From contig NZ_QPKI01000035.1 in the NCBI RefSeq assembly GCF_003339685.1, forward strand, positions 1 through 33,865: a DNA stretch of 33,865 nt, given 5' to 3'. Numbering within the stretch: the stretch's first letter is position 1; every line of letters starts with the position of its first letter. A program made the translations under genes and the position numbers. Below are positions 8,614-19,116 of this stretch, one piece after another. The notes beneath the pieces are model-generated. The model had not been told where the DNA came from and did not search any database. It was given only the letters and a program-made list of their open reading frames with translations. Source of the stretch: Halomonas sp. DQ26W (GTDB lineage Bacteria; Pseudomonadota; Gammaproteobacteria; Pseudomonadales; Halomonadaceae).

Positions 8614-8931
8614 TTAGGCGTCGATCTGCGTCTGCGTCGACTTGTAGATACGTACCTTGGTACCGTCTTCCTTAACCTGGAAGCCGACGCGATCCGCCTT
8701 ACCGGTCTCCGAATTGAAGATCGCCACGTTGGACGCGTGAATCGGAGCCTCGCGCTCGACGATACCGCCCTGCTTGCCTGCCATTGGATTGGGCTTGGTG
8801 TGACGCTTGATCATGTTCACACCGGACACCACAAAGCGTTCCTCTCCGAGGACGCGCTTTACCGTGCCACGCTTGCCCTTGTCCTTGCCGGCGATGACGA
8901 TCACTTGATCGTCACGTTTGATCTTTTGCAT
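8614..8931 (-). CDS. rplX: 50S ribosomal protein L24
   Basis: Assembly-initiator protein of the large subunit located at the exit tunnel. 105 residues. The KOW motif [20 protein letters not shown] lies at the N-terminus (6-25), followed by [20 protein letters not shown]. Located 14 bases after rplN. Confidence 0.99.
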   Translation of the reverse strand: MQKIKRDDQVIVIAGKDKGKRGTVKRVLGEERFVVSGVNMIKRHTKPNPMAGKQGGIVEREAPIHASNVAIFNSETGKADRVGFQVKEDGTKVRIYKSTQTQIDA

Positions 8932-8945
8932 ATCCGCCTCGCTCC

Positions 8946-9317
8946 TTACAGCACTTCGGGCGCCAGGGAAATGATCTTCATGAACTTCTCGTTACGAAGC
9001 TCACGCGTCACCGGCCCGAAGATACGGGTACCGATCGGCTGTTCGTTGGTGTTATTCAACAGAACTGCCGCATTTCCATCGAAGCGGATCAGCGAGCCGT
9101 CGGGACGACGGACTCCGCTGCGGGTGCGAACCACCACCGCCTTGAGGACCTGGCCTTTCTTGACCTTGCCACGCGGAATGGCTTCCTTCACCGTGACCTT
9201 GATGATGTCACCCACGCGGGCGTAGCGACGGTGTGAACCGCCAAGCACCTTGATGCACTGCACCCGGCGCGCTCCGCTGTTGTCGGCGACATCCAGCATT
9301 GTCTGAGTCTGAATCAT
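8946..9317 (-). CDS. rplN: 50S ribosomal protein L14
   Basis: Large-subunit protein that forms an intersubunit bridge and is the docking site of the silencing factor RsfS. 123 residues, same as E. coli. N-terminus [20 protein letters not shown]; signature [21 protein letters not shown]-terminus [15 protein letters not shown]. First gene of what is the spc operon in E. coli, 39 bases after rpsQ. I see no clear promoter in that gap, so it is probably read through from the S10 operon. Confidence 0.99.
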   Translation of the reverse strand: MIQTQTMLDVADNSGARRVQCIKVLGGSHRRYARVGDIIKVTVKEAIPRGKVKKGQVLKAVVVRTRSGVRRPDGSLIRFDGNAAVLLNNTNEQPIGTRIFGPVTRELRNEKFMKIISLAPEVL

Positions 9318-9356
9318 CGGTTTTCTCCAAACCTAATCTGACTGCTCTCGCCGAGC

Positions 9357-9617
9357 TCAGCCTTTGGCCTGCTCGACCACCTCGACCAGGGACCAGGCTT
9401 TCTTCCTGGACAGCGGACGGCATTCCTGAATGGAAACCGTGTCGCCGACCTTCGCCTGATTTGTCTCGTCGTGGGCGTGCAGCTTGGTGGAGCGCTTGAC
9501 GTACTTGCCATAGATCGGGTGCCGCTCGCGGCGTTCGATCATGACGACGATGGACTTCTCCATCTTGTCGCTCACCACCTTGCCGGTGAGCGTACGAGCT
9601 TTCTTTTCTTCGGCCAT
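9357..9617 (-). CDS. rpsQ: 30S ribosomal protein S17
   Basis: Primary 16S rRNA binder (OB fold). I choose the ATG at 9615-9617, giving 86 residues starting [24 protein letters not shown] three codons upstream (9624-9626) is also in frame but would overlap rpmC and sits too close to the AGG-containing ribosome binding site. Signature [20 protein letters not shown] is present. Last gene of the S10 operon; 1 base after rpmC. Confidence 0.97.
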   Translation of the reverse strand: MAEEKKARTLTGKVVSDKMEKSIVVMIERRERHPIYGKYVKRSTKLHAHDETNQAKVGDTVSIQECRPLSRKKAWSLVEVVEQAKG

Positions 9618-9618
9618 C

Positions 9619-9810
9619 TCAGTCACCTGCCTTCTCGTTGAGCACAGTCTTGACGCGGGCGATATCCCGACGGACCTGCTTGAGCAGATGAGTCTGGCTC
9701 AGTTGGCCAGTGGCCTTCTGCATGCGCAGGTTGAACTGCTCGCGGAGGAGTTCGAAGAGCTGCTCACGCAGTTCGTCTACTGACTTTTCACGAAATTCCT
9801 GGGCGTTCAT
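9619..9810 (-). CDS. rpmC: 50S ribosomal protein L29
   Basis: Exit-tunnel protein that helps bind trigger factor and SRP. I choose the ATG at 9808-9810, which overlaps the rplP stop by one base (TGATG), giving 63 residues as in E. coli. A GTG one codon upstream is possible but less likely. Begins [20 protein letters not shown] and contains [15 protein letters not shown] and [20 protein letters not shown]. Two long helices are expected. Confidence 0.97.
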   Translation of the reverse strand: MNAQEFREKSVDELREQLFELLREQFNLRMQKATGQLSQTHLLKQVRRDIARVKTVLNEKAGD

Positions 9811-10223
9811 CACATCACCGTCCGTTTCACAAAGGTGGTGGATATGGGCATCTTCTGAGCCGCCAGGGAGAAAGCTTCACGAGCCAGCTCTTCCGGCACC
9901 CCTTCGATTTCATACAGGACCCGGCCTGGCTGGATCTGGGCGACCCAGTACTCGACGGAGCCCTTGCCCTTGCCCATACGAACTTCGAGCGGCTTCTTGG
10001 AAATCGGCTTGTCCGGGAATATGCGGATCCAGATCTTGCCGCCACGCTTGACGTGACGGGTGATCGCACGGCGGCCGGCCTCGATCTGACGCGCGGTGAT
10101 ACGACCGCGACCAGTTGCCTTCAGGCCATATTCCCCGAAGCTGATCTTGCTCCCGCGATGTGCCAGGCCACGGTTGCGACCCTTCATCATCTTGCGGAAT
10201 TTCATGCGCTTGGGTTGTAACAT
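9810..10223 (-). CDS. rplP: 50S ribosomal protein L16
   Basis: Large-subunit protein at the A-site tRNA elbow. 137 residues (E. coli 136). N-terminus [20 protein letters not shown], then [20 protein letters not shown] and the loop [16 protein letters not shown]; the Arg of EVRMGKG corresponds to the residue hydroxylated by YcfD/RoxA in E. coli. Stop TGA overlaps the rpmC start; rpsC lies 15 bases upstream. Confidence 0.99.
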   Translation of the reverse strand: MLQPKRMKFRKMMKGRNRGLAHRGSKISFGEYGLKATGRGRITARQIEAGRRAITRHVKRGGKIWIRIFPDKPISKKPLEVRMGKGKGSVEYWVAQIQPGRVLYEIEGVPEELAREAFSLAAQKMPISTTFVKRTVM

Positions 10224-10238
10224 CGACTCGCTCTCCCC

Positions 10239-10937
10239 TTACCTGGAACCTTTCTTCTTGGAGGGCGCGGCCTGCGGCTGTTTAGCCTTGGCGCGGACCT
10301 CTTCGATGCCCCCGAGGATTTCACCCTTGAAGACCCAAACCTTGACACCGATGATGCCGTAGGTTGTTTTTGCTTCGTAGGTGGCGTAGTCGATGTCCGC
10401 ACGCAGGGTGTGAAGCGGCACACGGCCTTCGCGGTACCATTCGGTACGCGCGATTTCCGCACCACCGAGGCGACCTGACAGCATCACCTTGATACCACCT
10501 GCACCCAGGCGCATGGCGTTCTGAACGGAACGCTTCATGGCGCGACGGAACATGACGCGACGCTCGAGCTGGCCGGCGATGTTCTGCGCGACGAGCTTGG
10601 CGTCCAGTTCCGGCTTGCGGACTTCTTCGATGTTGACGTGCACGGGCACGCCCATCATCGCCGTGACGTCGCGACGTAGACGATCGACGTCCTCACCCTT
10701 CTTGCCAATCACGATGCCCGGACGGGCGGTGTGAATGGTGATGCGGGCGTTGTTCGCCGGACGCTCGATGTGGATGCGACTCACGGACGCATTCTTCAAG
10801 CGCTCCTCGAGGAAGCGACGCACTTCGAGATCATTGTTCAGCTTGTCGGCATAGGCACCGCGCTCGGCATACCACACCGAGGAGTGATCTTTGACGATAC
10901 CCAGCCGAATACCTGTCGGATGTACTTTCTGACCCAT
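10239..10937 (-). CDS. rpsC: 30S ribosomal protein S3
   Basis: Lines the mRNA entry channel and contributes to helicase activity of the ribosome. 232 residues (E. coli 233). N-terminus [20 protein letters not shown]; type II KH domain with [16 protein letters not shown] (GxxG as GKKG); C-terminal domain with [20 protein letters not shown] and the end GSR after a Gln/Ala/Lys-rich tail. Located 11 bases after rplV. Confidence 0.99.
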   Translation of the reverse strand: MGQKVHPTGIRLGIVKDHSSVWYAERGAYADKLNNDLEVRRFLEERLKNASVSRIHIERPANNARITIHTARPGIVIGKKGEDVDRLRRDVTAMMGVPVHVNIEEVRKPELDAKLVAQNIAGQLERRVMFRRAMKRSVQNAMRLGAGGIKVMLSGRLGGAEIARTEWYREGRVPLHTLRADIDYATYEAKTTYGIIGVKVWVFKGEILGGIEEVRAKAKQPQAAPSKKKGSR

Positions 10938-10948
10938 CTGGTCGACTC

Positions 10949-11281
10949 CTACTTCTCGGCTACCTTGACGGTGATGTGGCAGGTGCGCTTCAAGATACGA
11001 TCCGCACGGCCCTTGGCGCGCGGCTTGATACGCTTGAGCGTCATGCCCTCATCGACGCAGATGGTCGAGACACGCAACTCGTCGATATCCATACCGTTGT
11101 TTTCTTCCGCATTCGCGATGGCGGACTGAAGCACTTTCTTGACCAGCTTGGCAGCCTTCTTCGGTGAGAAGGTCAGCAGGTCAATTGCTTCGGCGACCGG
11201 TTTACCGCGCACCTGGTCAGCCACCAAACGGGCCTTCTGGGCGGATAAACGAGCGCCACGCAGCTTAGCTGTGACTTCCAT
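10949..11281 (-). CDS. rplV: 50S ribosomal protein L22
   Basis: Exit-tunnel protein whose extended loop reaches the constriction site; loop changes give macrolide resistance. 110 residues as in E. coli. Contains [20 protein letters not shown] and the C-terminal hairpin [20 protein letters not shown] with no evident insertion or deletion. Located 18 bases after rpsS. Confidence 0.99.
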   Translation of the reverse strand: MEVTAKLRGARLSAQKARLVADQVRGKPVAEAIDLLTFSPKKAAKLVKKVLQSAIANAEENNGMDIDELRVSTICVDEGMTLKRIKPRAKGRADRILKRTCHITVKVAEK

Positions 11282-11299
11282 CTCTCAATCCTCTCTGGC

Positions 11300-11575
11300 T
11301 TACCGTTTGGCTTTCTTGTCCGCCGCATGCCCGCGATACGTGCGGGTGGCAGCGAATTCGCCCAGCTTGTGGCCAACCATTTCCTCGGAGACATGCACCG
11401 GGACGTGTTGGCGACCGTTATGGACAGCAATGGTGAGCCCAACCATATTCGGCAGGATCATCGAGCGACGCGACCAGGTCTTGATCGGTTTGCGATCGCT
11501 CTTCTCCACTGCAGCCTCAACCTTCTTCAGCAGATGAAGGTCAATGAAGGGACCTTTCTTCAGTGAACGTGGCAC
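11300..11575 (-). CDS. rpsS: 30S ribosomal protein S19
   Basis: Head protein that pairs with S13 and contacts the A-site finger. 91 residues (E. coli 92). N-terminus [20 protein letters not shown]; signature [20 protein letters not shown] near the C-terminus. Located 33 bases after rplB. Confidence 0.99.
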   Translation of the reverse strand: MPRSLKKGPFIDLHLLKKVEAAVEKSDRKPIKTWSRRSMILPNMVGLTIAVHNGRQHVPVHVSEEMVGHKLGEFAATRTYRGHAADKKAKR

Positions 11576-11608
11576 AGCCGTTACCCCTTAATGTCTTGGC
11601 AATTTAGA

Positions 11609-12439
11609 TCAACGCGTCTTATTACGGCGACGAATGATCAGCTTGTCGGTGCGCTTGTTCTTACGCGTCTTGTGACCCTTAGTCGGCACACCCCATGGGG
11701 ATACCGGGTGACGACCACCACTGGTGCGGCCTTCGCCACCACCGTGCGGATGATCCACCGGGTTCATCGCGACACCGCGAACGGTCGGACGTACACCTCT
11801 CCAGCGCTTCGCACCGGCCTTGCCAAGTTGACGCAGGCTGTGCTCGGAGTTGCTCACTTCACCCAGGGTCGCGCGGCACTCGGCCAGCACCTTGCGCATC
11901 TCGCCGGAGCGCAGACGCAGGGTGGCATAATTGCCTTCACGAGCGACCAACTGGGCGCTGGTACCGGCACTGCGCGCGATCTGGGCACCCTTGCCGGGCT
12001 TCAGTTCGATGCAGTGCACGGTGGAACCCAGCGGGATGTTACGCAGCGGCAGGGTGTTGCCCTTCCTGATCGCCGCGTTGACACCAGACTCGAGACGGTC
12101 GCCGGCCTTCACGCCCTTGGGGGCTATGATGTAGCGACGTTCGCCGTCCAGGTACTTGAGCAGCGCGATATGGGCGCTACGGTTCGGGTCGTATTCCAGG
12201 CGCTCGACGATGGCGGGAACGCCATCCTTGGTGCGCTTGAAGTCAACGAGCCGATAATGCTGACGGTGACCACCGCCCACGTGGCGGGTGGTGATGCGAC
12301 CGTTGTTGTTACGTCCACCGGACCGCGACTGCTTCTCGAGCAGCGGTGCATAGGGCTTGCCCTTGTGCAGGTCCTCGCTGACGATCTTGACGACGTGGCG
12401 ACGACCGGCGGATGTGGGTTTTGTCTTGACGATTGCCAT
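11609..12439 (-). CDS. rplB: 50S ribosomal protein L2
   Basis: Needed for subunit association and peptidyl transfer. 276 residues (E. coli 273). OB-like RNA-binding part with [15 protein letters not shown]; the C-terminal part contains [20 protein letters not shown], which includes the His equivalent to E. coli H229 that is critical for peptidyl transfer. C-terminus is rich in Lys/Arg ([13 protein letters not shown]). Located 17 bases after rplW. Confidence 0.99.
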   Translation of the reverse strand: MAIVKTKPTSAGRRHVVKIVSEDLHKGKPYAPLLEKQSRSGGRNNNGRITTRHVGGGHRQHYRLVDFKRTKDGVPAIVERLEYDPNRSAHIALLKYLDGERRYIIAPKGVKAGDRLESGVNAAIRKGNTLPLRNIPLGSTVHCIELKPGKGAQIARSAGTSAQLVAREGNYATLRLRSGEMRKVLAECRATLGEVSNSEHSLRQLGKAGAKRWRGVRPTVRGVAMNPVDHPHGGGEGRTSGGRHPVSPWGVPTKGHKTRKNKRTDKLIIRRRNKTR

Positions 12440-12456
12440 GATCCGTACTCCTGCCC

Positions 12457-12753
12457 TTATTCGGCGCCAGTGAAGTCTTCGAGCGTCTCGCCGGCGGCCA
12501 GGGACACATAAGCCTTGCGGTAGCCCTGACGGCGGCCCAGACCCTGCGCGGTACGCTTGGTCTTGCCCTTGACGTTCAATACCTGGACGCGATCGACCTT
12601 TTTACCGAACAAAACCTGAACGGCCTGCTTGATTTCCGGCTTGGTCGCGTCACTGGCCACCTTGAACACGTACTGGTTGTTCTCAGCGGCGAAAGCGGCC
12701 TTCTCGGTCACGTGTGGACCAAGCAGAACCTTGAATACGCGTTCCTGGTTCAT
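12457..12753 (-). CDS. rplW: 50S ribosomal protein L23
   Basis: Exit-tunnel protein, main docking site for trigger factor and SRP. 98 residues. N-terminus [20 protein letters not shown]; the loop [20 protein letters not shown] extends into the tunnel wall. The trigger-factor contact region [13 protein letters not shown] is conserved, including the Glu. ATG overlaps the rplD stop (ATGA), implying translational coupling. Confidence 0.99.
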   Translation of the reverse strand: MNQERVFKVLLGPHVTEKAAFAAENNQYVFKVASDATKPEIKQAVQVLFGKKVDRVQVLNVKGKTKRTAQGLGRRQGYRKAYVSLAAGETLEDFTGAE

Positions 12754-13355
12754 GCCAGCTTCTCCTCGAATTTACGCAGAGCAGAGACGGTGACCAGCAC
12801 CTTGTCGAAGGCGATCAGGCTCACCGGGTCGGCAGCAGCCACATCCACCACATCCACGTTGGGAATGTTGCGGGCGGCCAGATAGAGCTTCTCGTCAACT
12901 TCCTCGGTGACGATCAGCACTTTCTCAAGGTTCAGCTCCTTGAGCTTGGCCACCAACTCCTTGGTCCGGGGCGCTTCGACGGTGATCTCGTCGACCGCCA
13001 CCAGACGCTCCTGGCGAACCAGCTCGGAGAGAATCGCACGCATGGCCGCACGGTACATCTTGCGATTGACCTTGTGGGAGTGATCCTGCGGACGCGCCGC
13101 AAAGGTCACACCACCGCTGCGCCACAGGGGCGAGCGGATAGTTCCGGCACGAGCGCGGCCGGTGCCCTTCTGGCGCCACGGCTTCTTGCCACCACCACGA
13201 ACGTCGGAACGGTTCTTCTGAGCGCGCGTCCCCTGACGACCACCGGCCAGATAGGCGGTGACGACCTGGTGAACCAGCGCCTCGTTGAATTCTTTGCCAA
13301 AGGTGGCGTCGGCGACTTCGACAGTGCCCGCGCCTGCAGCTAGATTCAGATTCAT
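12750..13355 (-). CDS. rplD: 50S ribosomal protein L4
   Basis: Early assembly protein with a loop into the exit tunnel. In E. coli L4 also represses the S10 operon through attenuation and translation control. 201 residues as in E. coli. The tunnel loop shows [24 protein letters not shown] sequence ([20 protein letters not shown]) followed by [13 protein letters not shown]. Located 14 bases after rplC and overlapping rplW by 4. Confidence 0.99.
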   Translation of the reverse strand: MNLNLAAGAGTVEVADATFGKEFNEALVHQVVTAYLAGGRQGTRAQKNRSDVRGGGKKPWRQKGTGRARAGTIRSPLWRSGGVTFAARPQDHSHKVNRKMYRAAMRAILSELVRQERLVAVDEITVEAPRTKELVAKLKELNLEKVLIVTEEVDEKLYLAARNIPNVDVVDVAAADPVSLIAFDKVLVTVSALRKFEEKLA

Positions 13356-13369
13356 CGGTTCTATCCCCT

Positions 13370-14008
13370 TCAGCCAGCTTTGACGGCGCTGCGCACAATG
13401 ACGTCGCTGCCGGTAGCACCGGGCACGGCACCCTTGATCAGCAGCAGGTTGCGTTCGGCGTCGACACGGACAATTTCCAGGCTCTGCACGGTGCAGCGGA
13501 CATTGCCCATCTGGCCGGCCATCTTCTTACCCTTGAAGACGCGACCTGGGGTCTGACACATGCCGATGGAACCCGGCGCACGGTGCGACAGTGAGTTGCC
13601 GTGGGTGGCATCCTGGGTACGGAAATTCCAGCGCTTGACGGCGCCCTGGAAGCCCTTGCCCTTGGAGGTACCGGTCACATCAACCATTTGACCAGCTTCG
13701 AAGAGGGATACGGTGAGTTCGCCGCCCACTGCCGGAGCCTCATCGCCTTCTACAAGGCGGAACTCCATCAGCGCACGACCGGCCTCGACACCCGCCTTGG
13801 CATATTGACCTGCCTGGGCCTTGGTGAGGTGCTTGGCCTTGCGGGAGCCGGTTGTGACCTGAATCGCCGCGTATCCATCAGACTCGACAGACTTGACGCT
13901 AGTGACGCGATTCGGTTCAACCTCGATCACGGTTACGGGCACAGAGGCGCCATCTTCGGTAAAGACACGGGTCATACCGGCCTTTCTACCGACTAAACCG
14001 ATAGTCAT
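13370..14008 (-). CDS. rplC: 50S ribosomal protein L3
   Basis: Assembly-initiator protein reaching to the peptidyl transferase centre. 212 residues (E. coli 209). N-terminus [20 protein letters not shown]; central [20 protein letters not shown]. The loop reads [11 protein letters not shown] (147-157): the Gln methylated by PrmB in E. coli (Q150) is kept as Q152, but the preceding Gln-Asn of E. coli is Met-Cys here. Its ATG follows AAGGAG by 8 bases. The 162-base gap to rpsJ is unusually long. Confidence 0.99.
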   Translation of the reverse strand: MTIGLVGRKAGMTRVFTEDGASVPVTVIEVEPNRVTSVKSVESDGYAAIQVTTGSRKAKHLTKAQAGQYAKAGVEAGRALMEFRLVEGDEAPAVGGELTVSLFEAGQMVDVTGTSKGKGFQGAVKRWNFRTQDATHGNSLSHRAPGSIGMCQTPGRVFKGKKMAGQMGNVRCTVQSLEIVRVDAERNLLLIKGAVPGATGSDVIVRSAVKAG

Positions 14009-14021
14009 TCTCAGTCTCCTT

Positions 14022-14169
14022 TAGTGTACGGGGCTATCACCCGCTATGGCTGCCCTTTCCAGAGCATTCCACTAGCACGTTGTATGACGCCATCTCGGCG
14101 TGGCGGCTGCTGCTCATGCTAGCTCTTCAAAAGAGGCGATGAGCGCTGGGCCGCGGGGTGTCTAGTGTA
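14022..14169 (-). other. Unusual rpsJ-rplC intercistronic region with hairpin and flanking 7-bp direct repeats
   Basis: TAGTGTA occurs at 14022-14028 and 14163-14169 (plus strand), bracketing most of the 162-base gap. Inside, 14112-14144 forms a two-part hairpin: GCTCAT pairs with ATGAGC around CTCTT-TTG-AAGAG. A further short hairpin CGCCA...TGGCG lies beside it. No U-run follows, so it is not a typical terminator, and I see no open reading frame with a start signal. Removing one direct repeat and the interval would leave a gap of about 20 bases with the rplC ribosome binding site intact. Confidence 0.55.
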
Positions 14170-14170
14170 G

Positions 14171-14482
14171 TCAGTCGAGCTTGATCTGAACGTCCACGCC
14201 AGCGGCGAGGTCGAGCTTCATCAGAGCGTCGACAGTCTTCTCGGTCGGCTCGACGATATCGAGCACACGCTTGTGAGTGCGAATCTCATACTGATCGCGC
14301 GCGTCCTTGTTGACGTGCGGTGAGACCAGGATGGTGTAGCGCTCACGATTGGTCGGCAGCGGAATCGGCCCACGCACCTGAGCACCGGTACGCTTGGCGG
14401 TTTCAACGATCTCCGCGGCGGACTGGTCGATCAGGCGATGGTCGAAAGCCTTCAACCGAATGCGAATCTTCTGGTTCTGCAT
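14171..14482 (-). CDS. rpsJ: 30S ribosomal protein S10
   Basis: Head protein of the 30S subunit; also joins NusB in transcription antitermination. 103 residues as in E. coli. N-terminus [20 protein letters not shown]; signature [20 protein letters not shown]; end VQIKLD. Start ATG 14480-14482 fits the conserved N-terminus. First gene of the S10 operon, with its own strong promoter and a leader of roughly 57 nt. Confidence 0.99.
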   Translation of the reverse strand: MQNQKIRIRLKAFDHRLIDQSAAEIVETAKRTGAQVRGPIPLPTNRERYTILVSPHVNKDARDQYEIRTHKRVLDIVEPTEKTVDALMKLDLAAGVDVQIKLD

Positions 14483-14546
14483 TTGCCCTAAACTCCAATG
14501 GATGTCAACGGCGTCGGCCGTCTACCCACGCATTCAAAGGATGCGC

Positions 14547-14575
14547 ATTATAGGCACGTCACAAGCGAGAGTCAA
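14547..14575 (-). promoter_or_regulatory. Promoter of the S10 operon
   Basis: Minus strand TTGACT (14570-14575), exactly 17 bases, TATAAT (14547-14552). Near consensus for sigma-70. The start should be near 14540. The leader has a small hairpin ACGGC-CGAC-GCCGT (14508-14521) and the ribosome-binding stretch CCATTGGAGT (14492-14501). Confidence 0.9.
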
Positions 14576-14598
14576 TCACTCTGCCTGCGGTGCGCAGA

Positions 14599-14624
14599 AA
14601 GGGGGCCCCTTGCGGAGCCCCCTT
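14599..14624 (-). terminator. Terminator after tuf
   Basis: AAGGGGGCTCC - GCAA - GGGGCCCCCTT on the minus strand makes an 11-bp stem (one G-U) with a GCAA loop, followed by TCT. The U-tract is short, so termination may be partial. It lies about 20 bases after the tuf stop and just before the S10 promoter. Confidence 0.8.
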
Positions 14625-14646
14625 CGATCATTCCAGCAAAAACCGC

Positions 14647-15840
<1,194 letters not shown>

Positions 15841-15872
15841 TTCGATAACCTCTTTACGTTAGCTAAAACGGT

Positions 15873-17993
15873 TTAACCTTTCTGGTTGATGACGGCTTCT
15901 ACGATGCTGGAGGGCGCCTCGTCGTACTTCGAGAACTCCATAGTGTAGCTCGCACGACCCTGGGACTGAGAGCGCAGATCGGTTGCATAACCGAACATCT
16001 CGCCCAGTGGCACCGTCGCGCGGATGATCTTGCCGGAGGAAGAGTCATCCATGCCCTGCACCAGACCGCGGCGACGGTTCAGGTCGCCCATGACGTCACC
16101 CATGAATTCCTCGGGGGTCACGACCTCGACCTTCATCACCGGTTCCAGCAGCACGGCTTTGGCCTTCCTGGCCCCTTCCTTGACCGCCATGGAAGAGGCA
16201 ACCTTGAACGCGTTCTCGTTCGAGTCCACGTCATGGTAGGAACCATCGTACAGCGTGACTTTGACGTCGATCATCGGATAACCCGCGATGACGCCGTTCT
16301 GCAGCTGCTCAAAGGCCCCCTTCTCGACGGCACCCACGTACTCCTTGGGCACCACACCGCCGACGATCTCGGAAGCGAACTTGAAGTGCATGTCTTCGTC
16401 TTCGCCCTTGTCCGCCTCGGTCAGCGGCTCGATACGCAGCCAGACGTGGCCGTACTGGCCGCGACCGCCAGACTGGCGCACGAACTTGCCTTCCTGCTCG
16501 ACGCTGCCGCGAATGGTCTCGCGGTAGGCGACCTGGGGCTTGCCGATATTGGCCTCGACCTTGAACTCGCGACGCATGCGGTCGACGATGATATCGAGGT
16601 GTAGCTCGCCCATCCCGGAGATGATGGTCTGACCCGTTTCCTCGTCGGTCTTGACGCGGAACGAGGGGTCTTCCTGGGCCAGCTTGCCCAGCGCCACGCC
16701 CATTTTCTCCTGGTCGGTCTTGGTCTTCGGCTCCACGGCCACGGAGATCACCGGATCCGGGAACTCCATGCGCTCCAGCACGATCTTGTCATTCAGATCG
16801 CACAGGGTATCGCCCGTGGTGACGTCCTTCAGGCCGATACAGGCAGCGATGTCACCAGCCAGAACTTCCTTGATCTCTTCACGCGAGTTGGCGTGCATCT
16901 GCACGATACGACCCACTCGCTCTTTCTTCTGCTTGACCGAGTTGTAGACGCTGTCGCCGGAGTTCAGCACCCCGGAATAGACGCGAATGAAGGTCAGTGT
17001 GCCGACGAACGGATCGGTGGCGATTTTGAACGCCAGCGCGGCGAAAGGCGCACTGTCGTCCGCCTCGCGAGTGGCGATAGTGCCATCCTTGTCGTCCAGC
17101 TCACCCTCGATGGCCTTGACCTCGGTGGGTGACGGCATGTACTCGATGACGCCATCGAGAACCGCCTGCACACCTTTGTTCTTGAACGCCGAACCGCAGG
17201 TGACCAGCACGATTTCGTTGGCCAGGGTGCGGCGACGCAAGCCGGCCTTGATCTCGTCGACGGTCAGCTCTCCACCCTCGAGATACTTCTCCATCAGCTC
17301 TTCGGATGCCTCGGCGGCAGCCTCGACCATCTCCTCGCGATACTTCTCCGCTGTTTCCTGGAGCTCGACTGGGATATCGACGAGGTCATAGCTCATGCCC
17401 AGGCTGTCTTCATCCCAGAGAATGGCCTTCATCTGGATCAGATCGACGACGCCCTTGAACTCTTCCTCGGTGCCCCAGTTGATCTGGATCGGCACCGCGT
17501 TGGCTCCCAGCTTTTGCTTCAGCTGGTCAACCACCATGAAGAAATCGGCGCCAGTGCGGTCCATCTTGTTGACGAACACCATGCGCGGGACTTCGTACTT
17601 GTTGGCCTGGCGCCAGACGGTCTCGGTCTGGGGCTGAACGCCGGACGATCCGCACAGCACCACCACGGCACCATCGAGTACACGCAGGGAACGCTCGACT
17701 TCGATGGTGAAGTCTACGTGTCCCGGCGTGTCGATGATGTTGATGCGGTGCTCATCGAACTGCTGATTCATGCCCTTCCAGAAGGTGGTGACGGCAGCCG
17801 AGGTGATGGTGATACCACGCTCCTGCTCCTGCTCCATCCAGTCGGTTGTAGCAGCACCGTCGTGCACTTCGCCGACCTTGTGGGACAGGCCGGTATAGAA
17901 CAGCACGCGCTCGGTCGTGGTGGTCTTGCCGGCATCGACGTGAGCGACGATGCCGATGTTACGGTAGCGTTTTAGTGGAGTCTTGCGAGCCAC
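15873..17993 (-). CDS. fusA: Elongation factor G
   Basis: Translocase GTPase, also used in ribosome recycling. 706 residues (E. coli 704). G1 [10 protein letters not shown] (17-26), switch [16 protein letters not shown]3 DTPGHVDFT and G4 [10 protein letters not shown] are present. Domain IV contains [14 protein letters not shown] and the C-terminal part [18 protein letters not shown]. It lies 45 bases after rpsG and 32 before tuf. Length and EGF-type signature argue for the translational EF-G rather than a paralogue. Confidence 0.99.
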   Translation of the reverse strand: MARKTPLKRYRNIGIVAHVDAGKTTTTERVLFYTGLSHKVGEVHDGAATTDWMEQEQERGITITSAAVTTFWKGMNQQFDEHRINIIDTPGHVDFTIEVERSLRVLDGAVVVLCGSSGVQPQTETVWRQANKYEVPRMVFVNKMDRTGADFFMVVDQLKQKLGANAVPIQINWGTEEEFKGVVDLIQMKAILWDEDSLGMSYDLVDIPVELQETAEKYREEMVEAAAEASEELMEKYLEGGELTVDEIKAGLRRRTLANEIVLVTCGSAFKNKGVQAVLDGVIEYMPSPTEVKAIEGELDDKDGTIATREADDSAPFAALAFKIATDPFVGTLTFIRVYSGVLNSGDSVYNSVKQKKERVGRIVQMHANSREEIKEVLAGDIAACIGLKDVTTGDTLCDLNDKIVLERMEFPDPVISVAVEPKTKTDQEKMGVALGKLAQEDPSFRVKTDEETGQTIISGMGELHLDIIVDRMRREFKVEANIGKPQVAYRETIRGSVEQEGKFVRQSGGRGQYGHVWLRIEPLTEADKGEDEDMHFKFASEIVGGVVPKEYVGAVEKGAFEQLQNGVIAGYPMIDVKVTLYDGSYHDVDSNENAFKVASSMAVKEGARKAKAVLLEPVMKVEVVTPEEFMGDVMGDLNRRRGLVQGMDDSSSGKIIRATVPLGEMFGYATDLRSQSQGRASYTMEFSKYDEAPSSIVEAVINQKG

Positions 17994-18038
17994 GGTGGAA
18001 CTCCCCGTTGGTTGGCGATGCGATTAGAAGCGACGCAC

Positions 18039-18509
18039 TTAGAAGCGGTAGTGCGAGAACGCCTTGTTGGCCTCGGCCATGCGATGCACGTCTTCACGCT
18101 TCTTGACCGCAGAGCCCTTGCCCTCGGCGGCATCGAGCATCTCGCCAGCGAGGCGCTGCACCATGGTCTTCTCGCCGCGCTTGCGTGCCGCATCCACCAG
18201 CCAGCGCATGGCCAGTGCTTGGCGTCGCGAGGGGCGGACTTCTACCGGAACCTGATAGGTCGCTCCGCCAACGCGGCGAGACTTGACCTCGACCATCGGC
18301 TGGATGGCTTCCAGTGCGCGATCGAAGATCTCCAGCGGTTCTTCCTTGCTGCGCTCGGCAACCTTGTCCAGTGCACCATAGACGATGTGCTCGGCCACGG
18401 ACTTTTTGCCGCTGTACATCAGATGGTTCATGAACTTCGCCAGGCGCTCGCTTCCGAACTTGGGATCCGGCAGGATTTCGCGCTTGGCTACTACTCTTCT
18501 TCTAGGCAT
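18039..18509 (-). CDS. rpsG: 30S ribosomal protein S7
   Basis: Primary binder that nucleates the 30S head; in E. coli it also represses the str operon through the rpsL-rpsG gap. I choose the ATG at 18507-18509 ([20 protein letters not shown]), giving 156 residues. The open frame extends 11 codons upstream with unrelated sequence. Signature [20 protein letters not shown] and the C-terminal [15 protein letters not shown] are present. Confidence 0.98.
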   Translation of the reverse strand: MPRRRVVAKREILPDPKFGSERLAKFMNHLMYSGKKSVAEHIVYGALDKVAERSKEEPLEIFDRALEAIQPMVEVKSRRVGGATYQVPVEVRPSRRQALAMRWLVDAARKRGEKTMVQRLAGEMLDAAEGKGSAVKKREDVHRMAEANKAFSHYRF

Positions 18510-18634
18510 GACAAGCCCTCTATCGAAGGGTCTTTCAGGCAAACCCGGGACTCCCGCACGCTCTTTTCGAACTGGCGACGCCCGGCCTTACTCTTATCAG
18601 ACCGAAATTGATTCTGGATGCGAACCGAGGCCAA
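18510..18634 (-). promoter_or_regulatory. rpsL-rpsG intercistronic region, candidate S7 control site
   Basis: The 125-base gap corresponds in position to the E. coli str operon region where S7 binds and couples rpsL to rpsG translation (about 100 bases there). It has foldable segments, such as CGGGAGTCCCG near 18550-18562. I cannot identify the S7 contacts by eye; the assignment rests on position and length. Confidence 0.4.
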
Positions 18635-19009
18635 TCAGGACTTCGGACGCTTGGTGCCGTATTTGGAACGGCCCTGCTTACGGTTCTGAACACCGGAGGT
18701 ATCGAGGGCGCCGCGAACGGTGTGATAGCGCACGCCTGGCAAATCCTTGACACGACCGCCACGGATCAGCACCACAGAGTGCTCCTGGAGGTTGTGACCC
18801 TCGCCGCCGATATAGGAGGACACTTCGAATCCGTTGGTGAGGCGCACACGGCAAACCTTACGCAGGGCCGAGTTCGGCTTCTTCGGGGTGGTGGTGTACA
18901 CGCGGGTGCAGACTCCGCGCTTCTGCGGACAGGCCTGCAGCGCCGGCACGTCGCTCTTGGCGGCGGGGCGCTTGCGCGGCTTGCGCACGAGCTGATTGAT
19001 CGTTGCCAT
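18635..19009 (-). CDS. rpsL: 30S ribosomal protein S12
   Basis: Decoding-centre protein. I choose the ATG at 19007-19009 ([20 protein letters not shown]), giving 124 residues; a longer frame to 19066 has an unrelated N-terminus. The streptomycin-determining lysines are wild type: K43 in [13 protein letters not shown] and the Lys in [14 protein letters not shown], whose Asp is the site modified by RimO in E. coli. First gene of the str operon. Confidence 0.98.
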   Translation of the reverse strand: MATINQLVRKPRKRPAAKSDVPALQACPQKRGVCTRVYTTTPKKPNSALRKVCRVRLTNGFEVSSYIGGEGHNLQEHSVVLIRGGRVKDLPGVRYHTVRGALDTSGVQNRKQGRSKYGTKRPKS

Positions 19010-19086
19010 GTTATCTAGCTGACTCCAATGGTTGCCTTGCCTTTCAGCGGGCGCGGGCACACCCACCCCACTGTTAAAGGCTGCGC

Positions 19087-19116
19087 ATTCTAATGTCTAG
19101 CGGGGGCGGGCGTCAA
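19087..19116 (-). promoter_or_regulatory. Promoter of the str operon
   Basis: Minus strand TTGACG (19111-19116), 18 bases, TAGAAT (19087-19092). The predicted start is near 19080, giving a leader of about 70 nt before rpsL. The -35 box lies inside the right arm of the inverted repeat at 19112-19142. Confidence 0.8.

Noticed and set aside
7906..9225. 439-residue plus-strand frame opposite rpsN-rplE-rplX-rplN
   Set aside because: Spans four conserved minus-strand genes; no domain or ribosome binding site.
9624..9626. GTG start for rpsQ
   Set aside because: It would place the ribosome binding site too close and overlap rpmC; the ATG at 9617 gives the normal length.
14112..14144. Intrinsic terminator after rpsJ
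   Set aside because: The hairpin has no U-run and the downstream S10 operon genes have no other clear promoter, so full termination is unlikely.
19010..19066. 19-codon N-terminal extension of rpsL
   Set aside because: Occupies the rpsL leader; S12 normally starts MATINQL.
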